Below, one piece after another: positions 32,140 to 40,505 of a stretch of 64,000 nucleotides of DNA (its first letter is position 1; each line of letters starts with the position of its first letter). The notes below the pieces were generated by a model. That model was not told the origin of the DNA. It did no database searches and saw nothing but the letters and a program-made list of their open reading frames with translations. The position numbers were made by a program, and so were the translations under genes. The DNA is from Nocardioides panacisoli (GTDB lineage: Bacteria > Actinomycetota > Actinomycetes > Propionibacteriales > Nocardioidaceae), in assembly GCF_019448235.1 (NCBI RefSeq), contig NZ_CP080409.1, positions 744,001 to 808,000 on the forward strand, read 5' to 3'.

Positions 32140-33046
32140 CCCGCTTCCCTCGTGGCGTCCCGGCGCGGTGCGCGAGTCCGTGGTCGCGTTCCTCGACGCG
32201 GTCACCGACGTACCGGTGGCGGACCGCCTCGCCTGCTTCGACAACGACGGGACGCTGTGGTGCGAGCGGCCGACCTACGTGCAGTTCGACTACCTGATCG
32301 ACCTGCTCCGGGCCGCGGACCGTGCGGACGCGACGATCCAGGACCGGCCGGAGTACGCCGCGGTCCTCGACGGCGACCCCGAGGCGATCGGCGACCTCGG
32401 GCTGGTGAGGGTGGCGCTCGCGCTCACCGAGCTCTGCGAGGGCTGGACCCCGGAGGAGTTCACCGCCAGCGTGGGTGCCTTCATGGCGCGTGCCCCGCAT
32501 CCGACCCTCGGCCGCCGGCATCGCTGGGCGGTCTACCAGCCGATGCTGGAGCTGCTCGACGCCCTCCGCGCTCGCGACGTCACGGTGAGCATCGTCAGCG
32601 GCGGTGGCACGGAGTTCGTGCGGGCCGTCAGTGACGACCTCTACGGCGTACCGCCCGAACTCGTGGTCGGGACGATGATTGCCTACGACTACGACCGCGA
32701 TGCGGGCGGACGACCACGCCTGCGCCGTACGGCGGAGGTCGACAAGGGCCCCAACGAGGGGGCGGCGAAGGTGAGTGCCATCCAGTCCCAGCTCGGGCGG
32801 CGACCCCGGTTGGCTGCGGGCAACTCCGGGGGCGATCGCGAGATGCTCGAGTGGGCAGCCGGTCAGGACGGGCCGTCCCTGGCGCTCCTGGTCGACCACG
32901 ACGACGCCGACCGTGAGGTCGCCTACACCAGCGTGGCCCAGAGCTTCGCCGAGGCGGAGCCGATCACCGAGGTGGGCTCCGCACTGGGGTGGACCGTGGT
33001 GAGCATGGCGCGGGACTGGGCTCAGGTGTTCCCGGAGGCTCGCTGA
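32132..33046 (+). CDS. HAD-superfamily hydrolase (phosphoserine-phosphatase-like)
   Basis: A 304-residue haloacid-dehalogenase-type phosphohydrolase. Motif I is ACFDNDGTLW (nucleophile Asp near residue 36), motif II VSIVSGGG (near 155), motif III the Lys of EVDKGPNEG, and motif IV AAGNSGGDREMLEWA. An all-alpha cap lies between motifs I and II. Similar proteins are often encoded beside sulfatases and their maturases, but the substrate is unknown. The ATG at 32132 overlaps the FGE gene by 8 bases behind GGGGAG. Its last 25 bases overlap the convergent symporter-like gene. Confidence 0.85.
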   Translation: MGDPLPSWRPGAVRESVVAFLDAVTDVPVADRLACFDNDGTLWCERPTYVQFDYLIDLLRAADRADATIQDRPEYAAVLDGDPEAIGDLGLVRVALALTELCEGWTPEEFTASVGAFMARAPHPTLGRRHRWAVYQPMLELLDALRARDVTVSIVSGGGTEFVRAVSDDLYGVPPELVVGTMIAYDYDRDAGGRPRLRRTAEVDKGPNEGAAKVSAIQSQLGRRPRLAAGNSGGDREMLEWAAGQDGPSLALLVDHDDADREVAYTSVAQSFAEAEPITEVGSALGWTVVSMARDWAQVFPEAR

Positions 33047-33915
33047 GCAGGGTTCCCCGGCGCGTCCGGGGTGTCCCCGCTGCGCCGGCCGAGCTCGGCG
33101 GCGAAGAGCAGGAGCACCACGGGCATCGCCACGGCGGCGGCCAGGGTCCGGACCACGACGTCGGGGGAGAGGCTGCTCGCGATCACGATGGCGGCAGCGA
33201 TGTTGCGCTGGGCCGCGGCGAGCTCGAGGACCCGCCGCTCGCTGCCCGGACGTCCGAGGCCCGACAGCGTGCCGGCCGCGAGGCCGGCCAGTATCAGGAA
33301 GGCGACGCCGAGGAGCACCCACGTGCCCGCCACGCCGAGGAGGTCGCGCCAGCCGGCGAGCAGAGCGGCTGCCAGGCCGAGGACGAGGCCGGTCGTCGAG
33401 AGCCGCTGGACTCCCGGGGCCCACCGGCCGGCATGGTGGGGGTGACGGGCGTGGACCAGCAGCCCGATCGCGAGCGGCAGGATCATCAGCCAGACCAGGG
33501 ATCCGGCGATCTCACCGGGTGCGACCGCGGCCTCGGGGACCAGCCACGGTACGACCACGGGGGCGTAGGCCACGGTCACCACCATCAGCAGCACCATGCT
33601 GCCGACCGCGGTGGCGGCGTCGCCGCCGGCCAGTTTGGCCAGTGGTGCCAGGAACGGGGCACCGGCAACGCAGGCGACGAGCAGCAGGGACGTCCGGGAG
33701 GCCTCGTCGACCGGCAGCGCCGTGACGATCAGCACGCCGGTGGCGGGGACCACGACGAAGTTGGCCACCAGCAGGCCGAGGACGAGGCGGACGTCGCGCA
33801 GCGGGCGCGCGACGGCACCGAAAGTGAGGGAGAGCCCCGTCCCGAGCATGCTGGCGACGACGAAGACCAGCATGCCGACGCGGGCGAGGGGGATGAGGAC
33901 CTCGGCTGCTTCCAT
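33022..33915 (-). CDS. Bile acid:sodium symporter (BASS)-like membrane protein
   Basis: A 297-residue protein with nine to ten hydrophobic segments that resembles the SBF/BASS family: an N-terminal VASMLGTGLSLTFGAVARPLRDVRLVLGLLVANFVVVP followed by CVAGAPFLAPLAKLAGGD, and the late RRVLELAAAQRNIAAAIVIAS segment, all match the two-fold repeat pattern. The substrate, probably an organic anion, is unknown. I use the ATG at 33915; 6 bases upstream is TGGACT, and an island box lies 22 bases beyond that. The 3' end overlaps the convergent HAD gene. Confidence 0.8.
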   Translation of the reverse strand: MEAAEVLIPLARVGMLVFVVASMLGTGLSLTFGAVARPLRDVRLVLGLLVANFVVVPATGVLIVTALPVDEASRTSLLLVACVAGAPFLAPLAKLAGGDAATAVGSMVLLMVVTVAYAPVVVPWLVPEAAVAPGEIAGSLVWLMILPLAIGLLVHARHPHHAGRWAPGVQRLSTTGLVLGLAAALLAGWRDLLGVAGTWVLLGVAFLILAGLAAGTLSGLGRPGSERRVLELAAAQRNIAAAIVIASSLSPDVVVRTLAAAVAMPVVLLLFAAELGRRSGDTPDAPGNPAQRASGNT

Positions 33916-33949
33916 GCCACGAGTCCAGCAGCGAGGGGGGCGGGTCACC

Positions 33950-33966
33950 TCACCCCGGCAGGATGA
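33950..33966. promoter_or_regulatory. Island box b1 (symporter-like gene side)
   Basis: TCACCC at 33950-33955 and GGATGA at 33961-33966, 5 bases apart. Read on the minus strand it sits 22 bases before TGGACT (33922-33927), which is 6 bases from the symporter ATG. Confidence 0.6.
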
Positions 33967-34011
33967 TCACCCGCAGCGGGGGAGGCGGTGCGGTGGCCCC
34001 GCGGTGAGGGT
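33967..34011 (+). promoter_or_regulatory. Island box b2 and promoter of the first SulP gene
   Basis: A second, slightly degenerate box, TCACCC at 33967-33972 and GGGGGA at 33978-33983, directly abuts box b1. GAGGGT at 34006-34011 begins 22 bases after it as a -10-like hexamer for the SulP gene. Confidence 0.5.
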
Positions 34012-34046
34012 GGAGGCTCCGGAGGGGAGGGCACGATGCGGAGGCG

Positions 34047-35750
34047 GTGCCGAGGGTGAGTTCCGAGCAGGACGCGGGTGGGCTGACGCGTCGACCCGCC
34101 CGGAACCCGAGCACGTTCCTGCCGATCCTGGGGTGGGCGCCGCGCTACCGCGTGGGGAGGGACCTGCGGCCGGACCTCGTCGCGGGCATCGCACTCGCCG
34201 CACTGCTGATCCCCGAGTCCATCGGCTACGCCGGCATCGCAGGGGTTCCGCCGGAGGTCGGCCTGTACGCCGCGATCGCCGCGGTTGCGGTGTACGCGCT
34301 CACCGGCGGCACGTCGATCCTCGTCGTGGGGCCGGCGTCCGCGGTCGCGGCGCTGAGCGCCTCGTTGGTCGCGGAGCTCGCCTCCGACGGAGCCGACCCC
34401 GTCGCCCTCACAGCTGCGCTCGCCGTGTCCTCGGGGCTGCTGCTGCTCCTCGCGGGACTGCTGCGGCTCGGGTGGATCGTCAACTTCATCTCCCGACCGG
34501 TGCTGCACGCCTTCGTCGCGGGTCTGTCGCTCTCGATCATCATCGGCCAGCTCGACGACCTGCTCGGGGTGGAGATCGACGCCGAGAGCGCTGTCGTGCG
34601 AGCCGGGCAGGTGGTGGCACGTGTCGGACAGTGGGATCCGGCCACCGTGGTCCTCGGCGTACTCGCCCTGGGGCTGCTCGTCGGTCTCGAGCGCTGGGCG
34701 GCCCGCGTGCCCGGAGCCTTGGTCGTGGTCGTCGGAGCCATTGCGGCGGTGTGGGCGTTCGGGCTCGACGACGGCACGATCGCGGTGCTCGGCTCGATCC
34801 CGCAGGGTCTGCCGGCCCCGGCACTCCCCGGCATCGACGTCCGGACCTGGCTCGAGGTCACGGTGGCGGGGGCGGCGCTGGTCCTGGTGGGCTTCTCGGA
34901 GGGCTACGCGGCGGCGAGCGCGGTGTCGGACAGCACCGGCGAGAAGGTCGACGGCGACCAGGAGCTCGTGGGCGCCGGCGCCGCGAACGTCGCGGCCGGG
35001 CTGTTCGGCGGGCAGGCCGTGTCGGGCAGCCTCACCAAGTCGGCGGCCTCGCAGGCCGCCGGGGCCCGCACCCAGGTCGCCAACCTGTCAGCGGGAGCGA
35101 TCCTGGTGCTCACCCTGGTGGTGCTCGCCCCGGTGTTCGAGCTGTTGCCGGAGGCCGTCGTGTCGGCCGTGGTCATCGCCGCGGTGCTGCCCGCGGCCAA
35201 GCCGTCCCGAGTGCTCGACCTGTGGTCGGTCAACCGGTTGGACTTCGCCGCGGGGCTCACCACCTACGTCCTCGTGCTGGTGTGGGAGACGCTGCCCGCG
35301 ATGATCGTGGGCGTCGCGCTCTCCCTCGTGTTCCTCGTGCGGCGCGCCAGCTTCCCTGACGTCGTCGAGGTCCGGCGGAGCGAGGACGGGACCTTCCGTG
35401 AGGTGGAGGACGACGCACCTGCGTTGACCCACCCCGACGTCGCCGTCGTCCGATTCGAGGCGTCACTGGTCTACGCCAACGCCGACCGGCTCGTCCGTGC
35501 CGTCGACACGCTGCTCGAGGAGCGCTCCCTGCTCCGACGGGTGGTCCTGGACGCCGAGATGATCGCGGACCTGGACTCGACCGGTGCCGAGGCGCTGCTC
35601 GCCCTCGACGGCCGCCTGGCCGAGCGCGGGGTCGAGCTGCGGCTAGCGAGGATCCACCGCCGGGCGCGCGGGCAGTTGGAGCGCTCCGGCCTCGCCGCCC
35701 GGTTCGAGGGGCGCATCCATCCGCACGTGGTCGCTGCGACCCTGGACTGA
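34047..35750 (+). CDS. SulP family anion permease with STAS domain (1)
   Basis: A 567-residue member of the SLC26/SulP family. About twelve hydrophobic segments over residues 45-435 include the signature LAALLIPESIGYAGIAGVPPEVGLYAAI and the GQAVSGSLTKSAASQAAGARTQVANLSAG loop. The cytosolic STAS domain (about 460-567) has VVLDAEMIADLDSTGAEALLAL at the conserved nucleotide-binding strand. Substrate could be sulfate, bicarbonate or another anion. Two GTG codons (34047, 34056) compete as starts; GGAGG at 34040 is too near the first and rather far from the second. It converges, with a 5-base gap, on a second SulP gene. Confidence 0.88.
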   Translation: MPRVSSEQDAGGLTRRPARNPSTFLPILGWAPRYRVGRDLRPDLVAGIALAALLIPESIGYAGIAGVPPEVGLYAAIAAVAVYALTGGTSILVVGPASAVAALSASLVAELASDGADPVALTAALAVSSGLLLLLAGLLRLGWIVNFISRPVLHAFVAGLSLSIIIGQLDDLLGVEIDAESAVVRAGQVVARVGQWDPATVVLGVLALGLLVGLERWAARVPGALVVVVGAIAAVWAFGLDDGTIAVLGSIPQGLPAPALPGIDVRTWLEVTVAGAALVLVGFSEGYAAASAVSDSTGEKVDGDQELVGAGAANVAAGLFGGQAVSGSLTKSAASQAAGARTQVANLSAGAILVLTLVVLAPVFELLPEAVVSAVVIAAVLPAAKPSRVLDLWSVNRLDFAAGLTTYVLVLVWETLPAMIVGVALSLVFLVRRASFPDVVEVRRSEDGTFREVEDDAPALTHPDVAVVRFEASLVYANADRLVRAVDTLLEERSLLRRVVLDAEMIADLDSTGAEALLALDGRLAERGVELRLARIHRRARGQLERSGLAARFEGRIHPHVVAATLD

Positions 35751-35755
35751 CCGGA

Positions 35756-37432
35756 TCACTCCTGCCGGCCCTGGTCCTCCATCGCGTCGCTCCAGGCCCG
35801 TCGCACCGTCTCGCCCAGCCATTCGGTGCCGAGGTAGACGTTGTGCTCGCCGAGTTGGTCGACCAGGCCCTCACCGCGCAGCTGGCGCAGCACCTGCTCG
35901 TTGCCGAGCACCAGCTTGAGCGCACCGCCACGCGAGGCGAGGGAGGAGCCGTAGCGGCTCAGCACGTCGAGCAGGGTCAGTCCGAGTTGGTCGACGCCGC
36001 GCAACCGCAGGACGACCACGGCACGCTCACTGCCGGCCGTGACCGCGGGTAGCTGCGCCTCCAGGACCGGAGCGCTGGCGAAGAACAGGCTGCCGTAGGG
36101 CTGTAGCACGACGACCGAGTCCGCGGCGAGCACCCCTGGCGGATCGGCCTCCCGGAAGCGGCCGTCGGTGCGGAGGTCGATGGCACGCAGCGCGACCCGG
36201 TTGGACTGGTTGGCCACGTGGAGCACGATCGCCAACCCGACCCCGGTCACGACGGCGAACTGGAGCGGAACGACGAGGGTCAGGGTGAAGGTGACCGCCA
36301 GCACGCTGACCTGCAACGGTCCGGTGCGGACGACGGAGAGGAGCGCGGCCGGCTTGACTGTCCGGATCCCGACCACGATGAGCAGCGCCGCCAGTGACGG
36401 CATGGCAATGCGTCCGACCACGTCGGCGAGGAGCAGGATGACCACCGCCATCGTGATCCCGGCGATGAACAGGGAGAGCCGGCTGCGCGCCCCGGCCGAG
36501 TGCACCAGCGCCGAGGCCGACATGGAGCCTCCCACGGGCATTCCCTGGAAGACGCCGGAGAGGACGTTGCCGGCGCCCTGGCCGATGAAGTCGCGCGAGG
36601 TGTCGGACCGTCGTCCGTCGGGGTTGGGGATGCCGGCGGACACGGCTGCCCCCTGCACCAGCCCGACGAAGGCGAGCGACAGGGCCGGAAGCAGCAGGAC
36701 GACCACGTCGCCCAGGACCGGCAGGCGGGGCGCCGGGAGCGCGCCCGGCAGGTCGGCCAGGTCGGCCACGAGGCGTACGTCGAGCTGCAGCGCCTCGGGG
36801 AGGATCGACCCGGCCGCCACGGCGACGACCAGTCCGAGCGAACCGATGCGGGTGCGTCCCAGCGCGATGATCAGCACGACCGTGAGCGTGCCGACGGCCA
36901 CCGACCACGGGTCGGCGCGCCACGGATGCAGCACCAGGTCGAGCGCGCGCAGCACGCGGTTGGCGGCGTCGGACTCGTAGCCACTGAAGTTCGACAGCTG
37001 CCCGAGGACGATGTTGACGCCCACGGCGCTCACGAAGCCCGTCATCACCGCAGTCGGCACGAACCGGAGCATCCGACCTCCCCGCAGCAGGCCGAACGCC
37101 ACCATGACGCCCCCGGTCAGCACCGCGAGCGTGAAGAGCGCCCGCTCGGGGTCGGGACGTGAGGCGAGGTCGGTGTCGGCGACGACGAGTGACATCGCTC
37201 CGGTCGCCTGCACGGCCATGAACGTGCTGCTGGTGAAGGCGGCGGCCCCCACCATCCCGAAGAGGTACCCGTAGAGACCGGCGACCGGGTTCACCCCGGC
37301 CAGGACCCCACTGGCCAGCCCGTCGGGCACGCTCTCCACGCCCAGCACGATCCCGGCGGTGGCGTCCGGGCGCAGCTCCGCCATCGACGGCCGACGGCCG
37401 GGTCGCCAACGGCGACGAGAACGGTCGGGCAC
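35756..37432 (-). CDS. SulP family anion permease with STAS domain (2)
   Basis: A second SulP transporter, about 558 residues, clearly paralogous in fold but not a recent duplicate of the neighbour. Membrane segments begin at LRPDATAGIVLGVESVPDGLASGVLAGVNPVAGLYGYL and continue to about residue 440; a STAS-like domain ends the protein (AVVVLRLRGVDQLGLTLLDVLSRYG). The conserved VGGSMSASALVHSAGARSRLS loop is present. The GTG at 37432 lies 7 bases after the stop of the holin-like gene; an ATG at 37384 is an alternative start. It is probably co-transcribed with the holin-like gene from the island box at 37836. Confidence 0.85.
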   Translation of the reverse strand: MPDRSRRRWRPGRRPSMAELRPDATAGIVLGVESVPDGLASGVLAGVNPVAGLYGYLFGMVGAAAFTSSTFMAVQATGAMSLVVADTDLASRPDPERALFTLAVLTGGVMVAFGLLRGGRMLRFVPTAVMTGFVSAVGVNIVLGQLSNFSGYESDAANRVLRALDLVLHPWRADPWSVAVGTLTVVLIIALGRTRIGSLGLVVAVAAGSILPEALQLDVRLVADLADLPGALPAPRLPVLGDVVVLLLPALSLAFVGLVQGAAVSAGIPNPDGRRSDTSRDFIGQGAGNVLSGVFQGMPVGGSMSASALVHSAGARSRLSLFIAGITMAVVILLLADVVGRIAMPSLAALLIVVGIRTVKPAALLSVVRTGPLQVSVLAVTFTLTLVVPLQFAVVTGVGLAIVLHVANQSNRVALRAIDLRTDGRFREADPPGVLAADSVVVLQPYGSLFFASAPVLEAQLPAVTAGSERAVVVLRLRGVDQLGLTLLDVLSRYGSSLASRGGALKLVLGNEQVLRQLRGEGLVDQLGEHNVYLGTEWLGETVRRAWSDAMEDQGRQE

Positions 37433-37439
37433 GGTGGGA

Positions 37440-37787
37440 TCAGTCCAGCACGAGCTTGCCGAGGACGGCATTGACCACGGAGATGGCCACGGCGGCGACG
37501 ACGGTCCGGACGGGTCCGCCCACCGACAGGGCATCGGTGAGCCAGGCGCTGAGGGCGAGCAGCAGGCCGTTGAGCACGAGCGAGAACAGCCCCAGCGTGA
37601 CCAGCGTGATCGGGGCGGTGAGCAGCCTGAGGACGGGGCCGACGACGGCGTTCACCAGCCCGACGACGGCTGCCGCGACCGCCAGTCCGAGCACGCCACC
37701 GCTCACCTCCACCCCCTCGGACACGGCCGCGACCGCGGCGAGCACGACGGCGAGGAGCACCCAGTGCATCGCGATCCTCCGGAGCAT
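37440..37787 (-). CDS. Phage holin family (YvlD-like) membrane protein
   Basis: A 115-residue membrane protein with four hydrophobic segments and short loops: WVLLAVVLAAVAAVSEGVEV, LGLAVAAAVVGLVNAVVGPVLRLLTAPITLVTLG, FSLVLNGLLLALSAWL, and VVAAVAISVVNAVLGKLV. The NAVVGPVLRLLTAPITLVTLGLFSLVLNGLLL region is the hallmark of the phage_holin_4_2/YvlD family, which in free-living bacteria is a stress-related membrane protein rather than a lysis factor. No other phage genes are near. The ATG at 37787 has GGAGG 8 bases upstream. Confidence 0.82.
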   Translation of the reverse strand: MLRRIAMHWVLLAVVLAAVAAVSEGVEVSGGVLGLAVAAAVVGLVNAVVGPVLRLLTAPITLVTLGLFSLVLNGLLLALSAWLTDALSVGGPVRTVVAAVAISVVNAVLGKLVLD

Positions 37788-37807
37788 CTCGCCCACCTCC
37801 CGGTCCC

Positions 37808-37852
37808 ATGGTTTCGGCGCCCGGGGTTCGGCGCGTCACCCGGGACGGATGA
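37808..37852 (-). promoter_or_regulatory. Island box c and promoter of the holin-like/SulP2 operon
   Basis: TCACCC at 37836-37841 and GGATGA at 37847-37852. On the minus strand AACCAT (37808-37813) begins 22 bases after the box. The same box lies about 95 bases before the divergent MalT-like regulator gene and could serve both. Confidence 0.6.
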
Positions 37853-37946
37853 CGAGGGTCCGGACGGGCCGGTCGAGGTGGTACGGGTGGTGCCGGCGGA
37901 CGGGGTGGGGTTGAATGGCCGCACCAGCCCCGGTGGAGGGTCCGGG

Positions 37947-40505
37947 GTGGAGATCTCGGCGAGGGCGCCCATGACCACGGGGCAGCAGTACGCAGCGGTC
38001 GTGTACCGGTCGCGCCTGGTCGCGCGCCTGGAACGACTGCGCCACGATCCGGCAGCACGCCATGCACTGCTCGCGGCCCCGCCCGGGTTCGGCAAGTCGA
38101 CCCTGGTCCGTTCCTGGCTCCAGGAGCCGGCCGTCGGCGTGCCCGTGGCGCTCACCCACCTGCGCGACATCGGCGACGACCGGCGCTCGCTGTGGCAGCG
38201 GGTGCTGACGGCCCTGACGAGGGTCACCGACGAGACCGTGGGTGAGGCACTCGGGCGCCTTCCCCTGCCGGACCGCTCCGGCGGCCGTGGGTTCGTGACC
38301 GAGCTGTTCGACGTGCTCGGTGGGGTCCCGATCGTGCTGGTGCTCGATGACGTGCACGAGGTCAGCGGCGGTGCGATCCCTGACCTCGACCGCTTGCTCG
38401 CCGGGGCACCGGACTCGCTACGCCTGGTGCTCCTCAGCCGCACGCGGCCACCGCTGCCCGCGCTGACGGACCTCCGCATCCACGGGGAGCTGGACGTGCT
38501 GGCCGCACCCGACCTGGCCTTCTCCCGCGAGGAGTGCGCCGAGTGCTGCCCCCACCTCACCCCGGAACAGCAGGACCTGGTCTGGGAACGCACGGAGGGC
38601 TGGCCGACCATGGTGCAGCTCATGGCGCTGGCGCTGGAGCGGTCCCGCGACCTCGACGACGCGGACTGGCCGGGCGTGGACGGGCTCGCCGACCGGCTCT
38701 TCGGGGAGGTCTTCCAGGCGCAGGACACCAACGCCCAGCAGGTGCTGCTGCGCTGCTCCGTGGCCGACCCCATGCCGTTGGCGCTGCTGGTCCGGCTGGC
38801 GGGGTGCGAGGACGCGGGGGAGGTGCTGGCGCGGGTCGGTGGGTGGTCGGGCCTGCTGCGTGAGTCCTCGGGGACCTCGGGCGTCCCCGACTACCGCCTG
38901 CACCCGATCCTGCGGGCCTACCTCCACGGCGAGCTGGTCCGTCGCGACGCGTCCGCCGCCCGCGACGCGGAGATCGTGAGCGCCGCCTGGTTCCTCGATC
39001 GAGGCGACGGCCTGCGCGCCGTGCGGCACGCCGTGGCATCCCAGTCCCGCGAGGTGCTCGAGGCCACGTTGGCGGCTGTGGGGCCGGGACTCGTCGCTGA
39101 CGGCCTCGCGCCACAGCTCGTGCAGGCACTCGGATCCCGCCTCTTCCGTGGTGCCACCGGTCCGTGGACCGCCGTGGTCGGTGCGGCCGCCCTGGTCGAC
39201 CAGGGCCGCACCGCACCGGCCGCGGCACTCCACGAGATGCATCCGGAGGCGCACGACGACGACCTGCGAGCGGCCCAGGCGTCCGTGGGCGCGCTGCTAC
39301 GGCGCCGGCGGGGACGTCCGTGCGGGGACCTCGTCGCGATCCCCGACCACCCCGGCCTCGACGTCGAGATGTCCTACTCACTGCACCACGGCGCCGAACT
39401 GCTGCGGGCCGGGGAGCTCGCCGACTCCCGCCCCCTGCTGCGCCGGGCCGTCGACATCGCCGAGGGGCGGGCGCACGGTGCACTGCTCGTGGACGCCCTG
39501 ACCTTCCAGGCGGGGCACGACGCGGCCACGGGTGACTTCCCGGCCATGCGGGAACACCTGGGCCGGGCACGGACCGTGGCCGAGGACGGTGGATGGACGG
39601 GATCGCCGCGGGCCGCCCTGCTCCACATGCTGGAGGGGTGGCTGGCCCACCTCGACCTCGATGACGTCCGTGCGCGCACGCTCGGAGCACGAGCGGCCGA
39701 GTTGGTCGATCCCGACGACGACCCGTCGACGGTGGTGGCGGTCGACAGCCTCGTGCAGGGTGTCGTGGAAGGTGCAGCGCAGCTCGACACCAACTGGGTG
39801 CACGAGTGTTGGCGTCACGAGGGCGAGACGCGCCTCGCGCCGGACCTCGTCGCAGGCGTGGCGCTGGCCGACGCGCGGGTCAGCCTGCACCTCGGCCGGA
39901 CGGACCGCCTCCGGGAGGTCGTCGAGGGCCTGCTGCACCAGTTCGGCCCCACGGCCGAGACCCGCCTCGGATCGGCGTACCTCGAACTCGCGCGCGGACG
40001 TCCCGCGCGGGGCACGGACGCCCTCGCTGCCGTGCTCGACGGCGACGCCCCCGCGGTCTGGCCGCTGACCCTGCTCGAGGCCCACGTCCTGGCCGTGCGA
40101 CTGGCGTTGGCACAGGACCACCGGTTCCGTGCCATCGGCGAGCTGCGCAGGGCGCTCGGCCTGGCCCAGCAGCTCGGGACGCCTCGGCCACTGCTCGGGC
40201 TCGAGGCGGACGGGCTCGCCCTGCTGACGGAGGGGCAGGGGTCCTGGGGCCCACAGGAGGAGGTCGTGCAGCGCGTCCTCGAGTACGTGGCGGCCCAGCG
40301 TGGTCCCTCCCACGTCCAGCTGACCGACCGCGAGGTCGACGTCCTGCGCGAGCTGCCGACACTGCGCACCGTGGACGAGATCGCCCACGACATGGTCGTC
40401 TCGGTGAACACGCTCAAGACCCACCTACGCAACATCTACCGCAAGCTGGGGGTGTCCTCCCGGCGCGAGGCGGTCAGCGAGGCCCGGCGGGCGGGACTGC
40501 TCTGA
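37947..40505 (+). CDS. MalT-type (LAL) ATP-dependent LuxR-family regulator
   Basis: A large transcriptional activator of 852 residues. An AAA/STAND NTPase comes first: Walker A APPGFGKST about 40 residues in, Walker B IVLVLDDVHEV near residue 130, and LLSRTRPPL (sensor). A long helical, TPR-like sensor region fills residues 260-775. A C-terminal GerE/LuxR helix-turn-helix follows (VQLTDREVDVL...VDEIAHDMVVSVNTLKTHLRNIYRKL). Such proteins bind an inducer and ATP, oligomerise and activate promoters. The GTG at 37947 has GGAGGG 6 bases upstream; ATG 37971 is possible. The 3' end overlaps the convergent BrkB-like gene by 32 bases. It is the natural candidate to bind the island boxes. Confidence 0.88.
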   Translation: MEISARAPMTTGQQYAAVVYRSRLVARLERLRHDPAARHALLAAPPGFGKSTLVRSWLQEPAVGVPVALTHLRDIGDDRRSLWQRVLTALTRVTDETVGEALGRLPLPDRSGGRGFVTELFDVLGGVPIVLVLDDVHEVSGGAIPDLDRLLAGAPDSLRLVLLSRTRPPLPALTDLRIHGELDVLAAPDLAFSREECAECCPHLTPEQQDLVWERTEGWPTMVQLMALALERSRDLDDADWPGVDGLADRLFGEVFQAQDTNAQQVLLRCSVADPMPLALLVRLAGCEDAGEVLARVGGWSGLLRESSGTSGVPDYRLHPILRAYLHGELVRRDASAARDAEIVSAAWFLDRGDGLRAVRHAVASQSREVLEATLAAVGPGLVADGLAPQLVQALGSRLFRGATGPWTAVVGAAALVDQGRTAPAAALHEMHPEAHDDDLRAAQASVGALLRRRRGRPCGDLVAIPDHPGLDVEMSYSLHHGAELLRAGELADSRPLLRRAVDIAEGRAHGALLVDALTFQAGHDAATGDFPAMREHLGRARTVAEDGGWTGSPRAALLHMLEGWLAHLDLDDVRARTLGARAAELVDPDDDPSTVVAVDSLVQGVVEGAAQLDTNWVHECWRHEGETRLAPDLVAGVALADARVSLHLGRTDRLREVVEGLLHQFGPTAETRLGSAYLELARGRPARGTDALAAVLDGDAPAVWPLTLLEAHVLAVRLALAQDHRFRAIGELRRALGLAQQLGTPRPLLGLEADGLALLTEGQGSWGPQEEVVQRVLEYVAAQRGPSHVQLTDREVDVLRELPTLRTVDEIAHDMVVSVNTLKTHLRNIYRKLGVSSRREAVSEARRAGLL

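Noticed and set aside
37440..37787. Prophage remnant because of the holin-like gene
   Set aside because: No other phage function is nearby, and the family is mainly chromosomal; the gene carries the island box like its neighbours.
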